Source of the DNA: Pseudoclavibacter soli DSM 23366
Lineage (GTDB): Bacteria > Actinomycetota > Actinomycetes > Actinomycetales > Microbacteriaceae
DNA: 64,000 nt
Direction: 5' to 3'
Assembly: GCF_000423505.1 (NCBI RefSeq)
Contig: NZ_AUIC01000007.1
Span: 1 to 64,000 of the forward strand
Program-made: the position numbers and the translations under genes
Part shown: one piece after another, positions 62,971-64,000 of the stretch
Layout of the letters: every line of letters starts with the position of its first letter
Position numbering within the stretch: position 1 is the stretch's first letter
Notes under the pieces: generated by a model
Databases searched by the model: none
What the model was told of the DNA's origin: nothing
What the model saw: the letters and a program-made list of their open reading frames with translations, nothing else

Positions 62971-64000
62971 TCAGAGCCCGAGCGCCTCACTGAAGTCGAA
63001 CTTCTCGAGAATGCTCTTCACTTCACCCAAGAACCGTGCCGCATCTGCACCGTCGATGACTCGGTGGTCATACGACAGACTCAGATAGGCAACCGACCGA
63101 ATTGCGATGGTGTCTTGGCCGTCGACGGTCAGTACGCGGGGCTGCTTGGTGACCGCACCGGTGCCGAGAATGGCAGACTGCGGCAGCGAGAAGATCGGCG
63201 TATCGATCAACGATCCGCGAGAGCCGGTATTCGTAATGGTGAACGTGCCACCGATCACGTCATCAGGCTTCAGCTTGTTCTCGCGTGAACGTTCAGCCAA
63301 GTCAGCGATGCCGGTTGCGAGACCTGAGAGGTCGAGTGCGCTGGCATCATGCAGCACCGGCGCATACAGACCCTGCTCGGTGTCGACGGCGAAGGCAACG
63401 TTGTCATGGTCGTGGTAGACCACGTCGTCACCGTCGATCGATGCGTTGATCGCCGGGTGGGCGGGCAACGCATGCGACGCAGCGTAGGCGAAGAATGGCA
63501 GGAAGGAGAGCTTCTGCCCGGTCTTGCTCTCGAATGCTGCTTTGTGCTGCTGGCGGAACGCAGCGACCTTGGTTAGGTCGACCTCGACGATCGAGGTGAG
63601 CTGTGCCGCATTCTGCAACGAGTGCACCAGGCTCTTGGAGAGTACCTTGCGCAGACGCGAGAGCGGCACCCGCTGACCCCGCAGGTCGGAGGCCACTGGC
63701 AGCGCGTAAGCTGACCCAGCTGTATCGGCAGCGGCAGGAGACGAAGTCGCCGCAGCCGGGGCGTTGGCGGCCTGCGCTGCCTGCGCCTGCAGCACATCTT
63801 CTTTGCGAATGCGACCACCGACGCCAGTGCCGCTCACTGCGGCCAGGTCAATGCCCAGACGTGCAGCCAGTTTGCGCACGATCGGAGTGACATAGGCATG
63901 CTGAGTGACCGCGGCCACCTTTTCATCACGAGCCGGCGCTGCCGGCGCAGCAGCCGCCGGCTCGGCAGGAGCAGCCGGCTCGGCAGCGGGAGCCGCCACC
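62971..64000 (-). CDS. sucB: 2-oxoacid dehydrogenase E2 component, N-terminus outside window
   Basis: Visible part: an Ala/Pro-rich linker, the E3-binding domain (VTPIVRKLAARLGIDLAAVSG), a second linker and the catalytic domain ending in SYDHRVIDGADAARFL with the active-site His. The lipoyl domain(s) lie beyond 64,000. Most likely the dihydrolipoamide acyltransferase of 2-oxoglutarate or pyruvate dehydrogenase; both are possible in this group. Confidence 0.93.
   Translation of the reverse strand, partial: VAAPAAEPAAPAEPAAAAPAAPARDEKVAAVTQHAYVTPIVRKLAARLGIDLAAVSGTGVGGRIRKEDVLQAQAAQAANAPAAATSSPAAADTAGSAYALPVASDLRGQRVPLSRLRKVLSKSLVHSLQNAAQLTSIVEVDLTKVAAFRQQHKAAFESKTGQKLSFLPFFAYAASHALPAHPAINASIDGDDVVYHDHDNVAFAVDTEQGLYAPVLHDASALDLSGLATGIADLAERSRENKLKPDDVIGGTFTITNTGSRGSLIDTPIFSLPQSAILGTGAVTKQPRVLTVDGQDTIAIRSVAYLSLSYDHRVIDGADAARFLGEVKSILEKFDFSEALGL

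Noticed and set aside
1-64000. CRISPR array
   Set aside because: No series of regularly spaced direct repeats was seen on reading through the window, and no cas genes are present.

Overview
The window comes from a high-GC actinobacterium. The gene set points to order Micrococcales, perhaps a Microbacteriaceae-like lineage: fabD-fabH-acpP-fabF beside a PucR-type FasR regulator and aceE, glnA2-glnE-glnA1 with RDD and DUF4191 neighbours, polyphosphate glucokinase, CmtR, and class E sortase-type LAxTG signals. The species cannot be fixed from this sequence. Many chromosomal genes have a TANNNT -10 hexamer only 6-7 bases before the start codon, which indicates leaderless mRNAs.

Positions 1-27,903 hold most of an integrative, conjugative-type element. 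A tyrosine integrase and an excisionase sit next to the 3' end of a CAU-anticodon tRNA at the right edge; the left end lies outside the window. Its backbone is an FtsK/TraB-like DNA translocase, a DUF2637-like membrane protein, a TOPRIM/ATPase replication protein, a RuvC-like nuclease, an ArdC antirestriction protein, a 1526-residue methyltransferase-helicase fusion, and an NrdH redoxin. The cargo acts largely at the cell surface: a subtilisin-like protease, a cutinase-like hydrolase and a trypsin-like protease with LARTG/LAVTG anchors, and two type IV prepilins. A minimal nucleotidyltransferase in an unusual three-gene cluster and a TnpB-type insertion sequence (IS) lie at the left edge.

The most unusual feature of the element is its regulatory layout. 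A short box, (C)CGCATAG, recurs about 13 times. At five genes it lies exactly 9 bases before the start codon, and at four gene ends its TAG is the stop codon of the gene before. A second class, GCGCACAT/C, lies 7-8 bases before other start codons. Four proteins behind the second class share an N-terminal module of the form G-x-[FW]-x-x-K-x-x-x-x-x-E-x-x-L. A fifth small protein carries the same module. I saw no CGCATAG box in the flanking chromosome by eye.

Positions 27,904-64,000 are chromosome. In order: yceI and a PadR regulator; the fatty-acid synthesis cluster with fasR and aceE; an AhpE peroxiredoxin; tRNA-Val followed by two toxin-antitoxin pairs and a short-chain oxidoreductase; a CmtR-metal ATPase operon; an aldo/keto reductase and a thioesterase; a polar amino acid ABC transporter; an orphan ParA; a membrane glycosyltransferase; an ECF S component, an FKBP-like lipoprotein and a Nif3 protein; RNase P RNA; ppgK, map and panB; the glutamine synthetase cluster; RDD and DUF4191 proteins; a possible pseudokinase; and the start-truncated E2 subunit of 2-oxoglutarate dehydrogenase.
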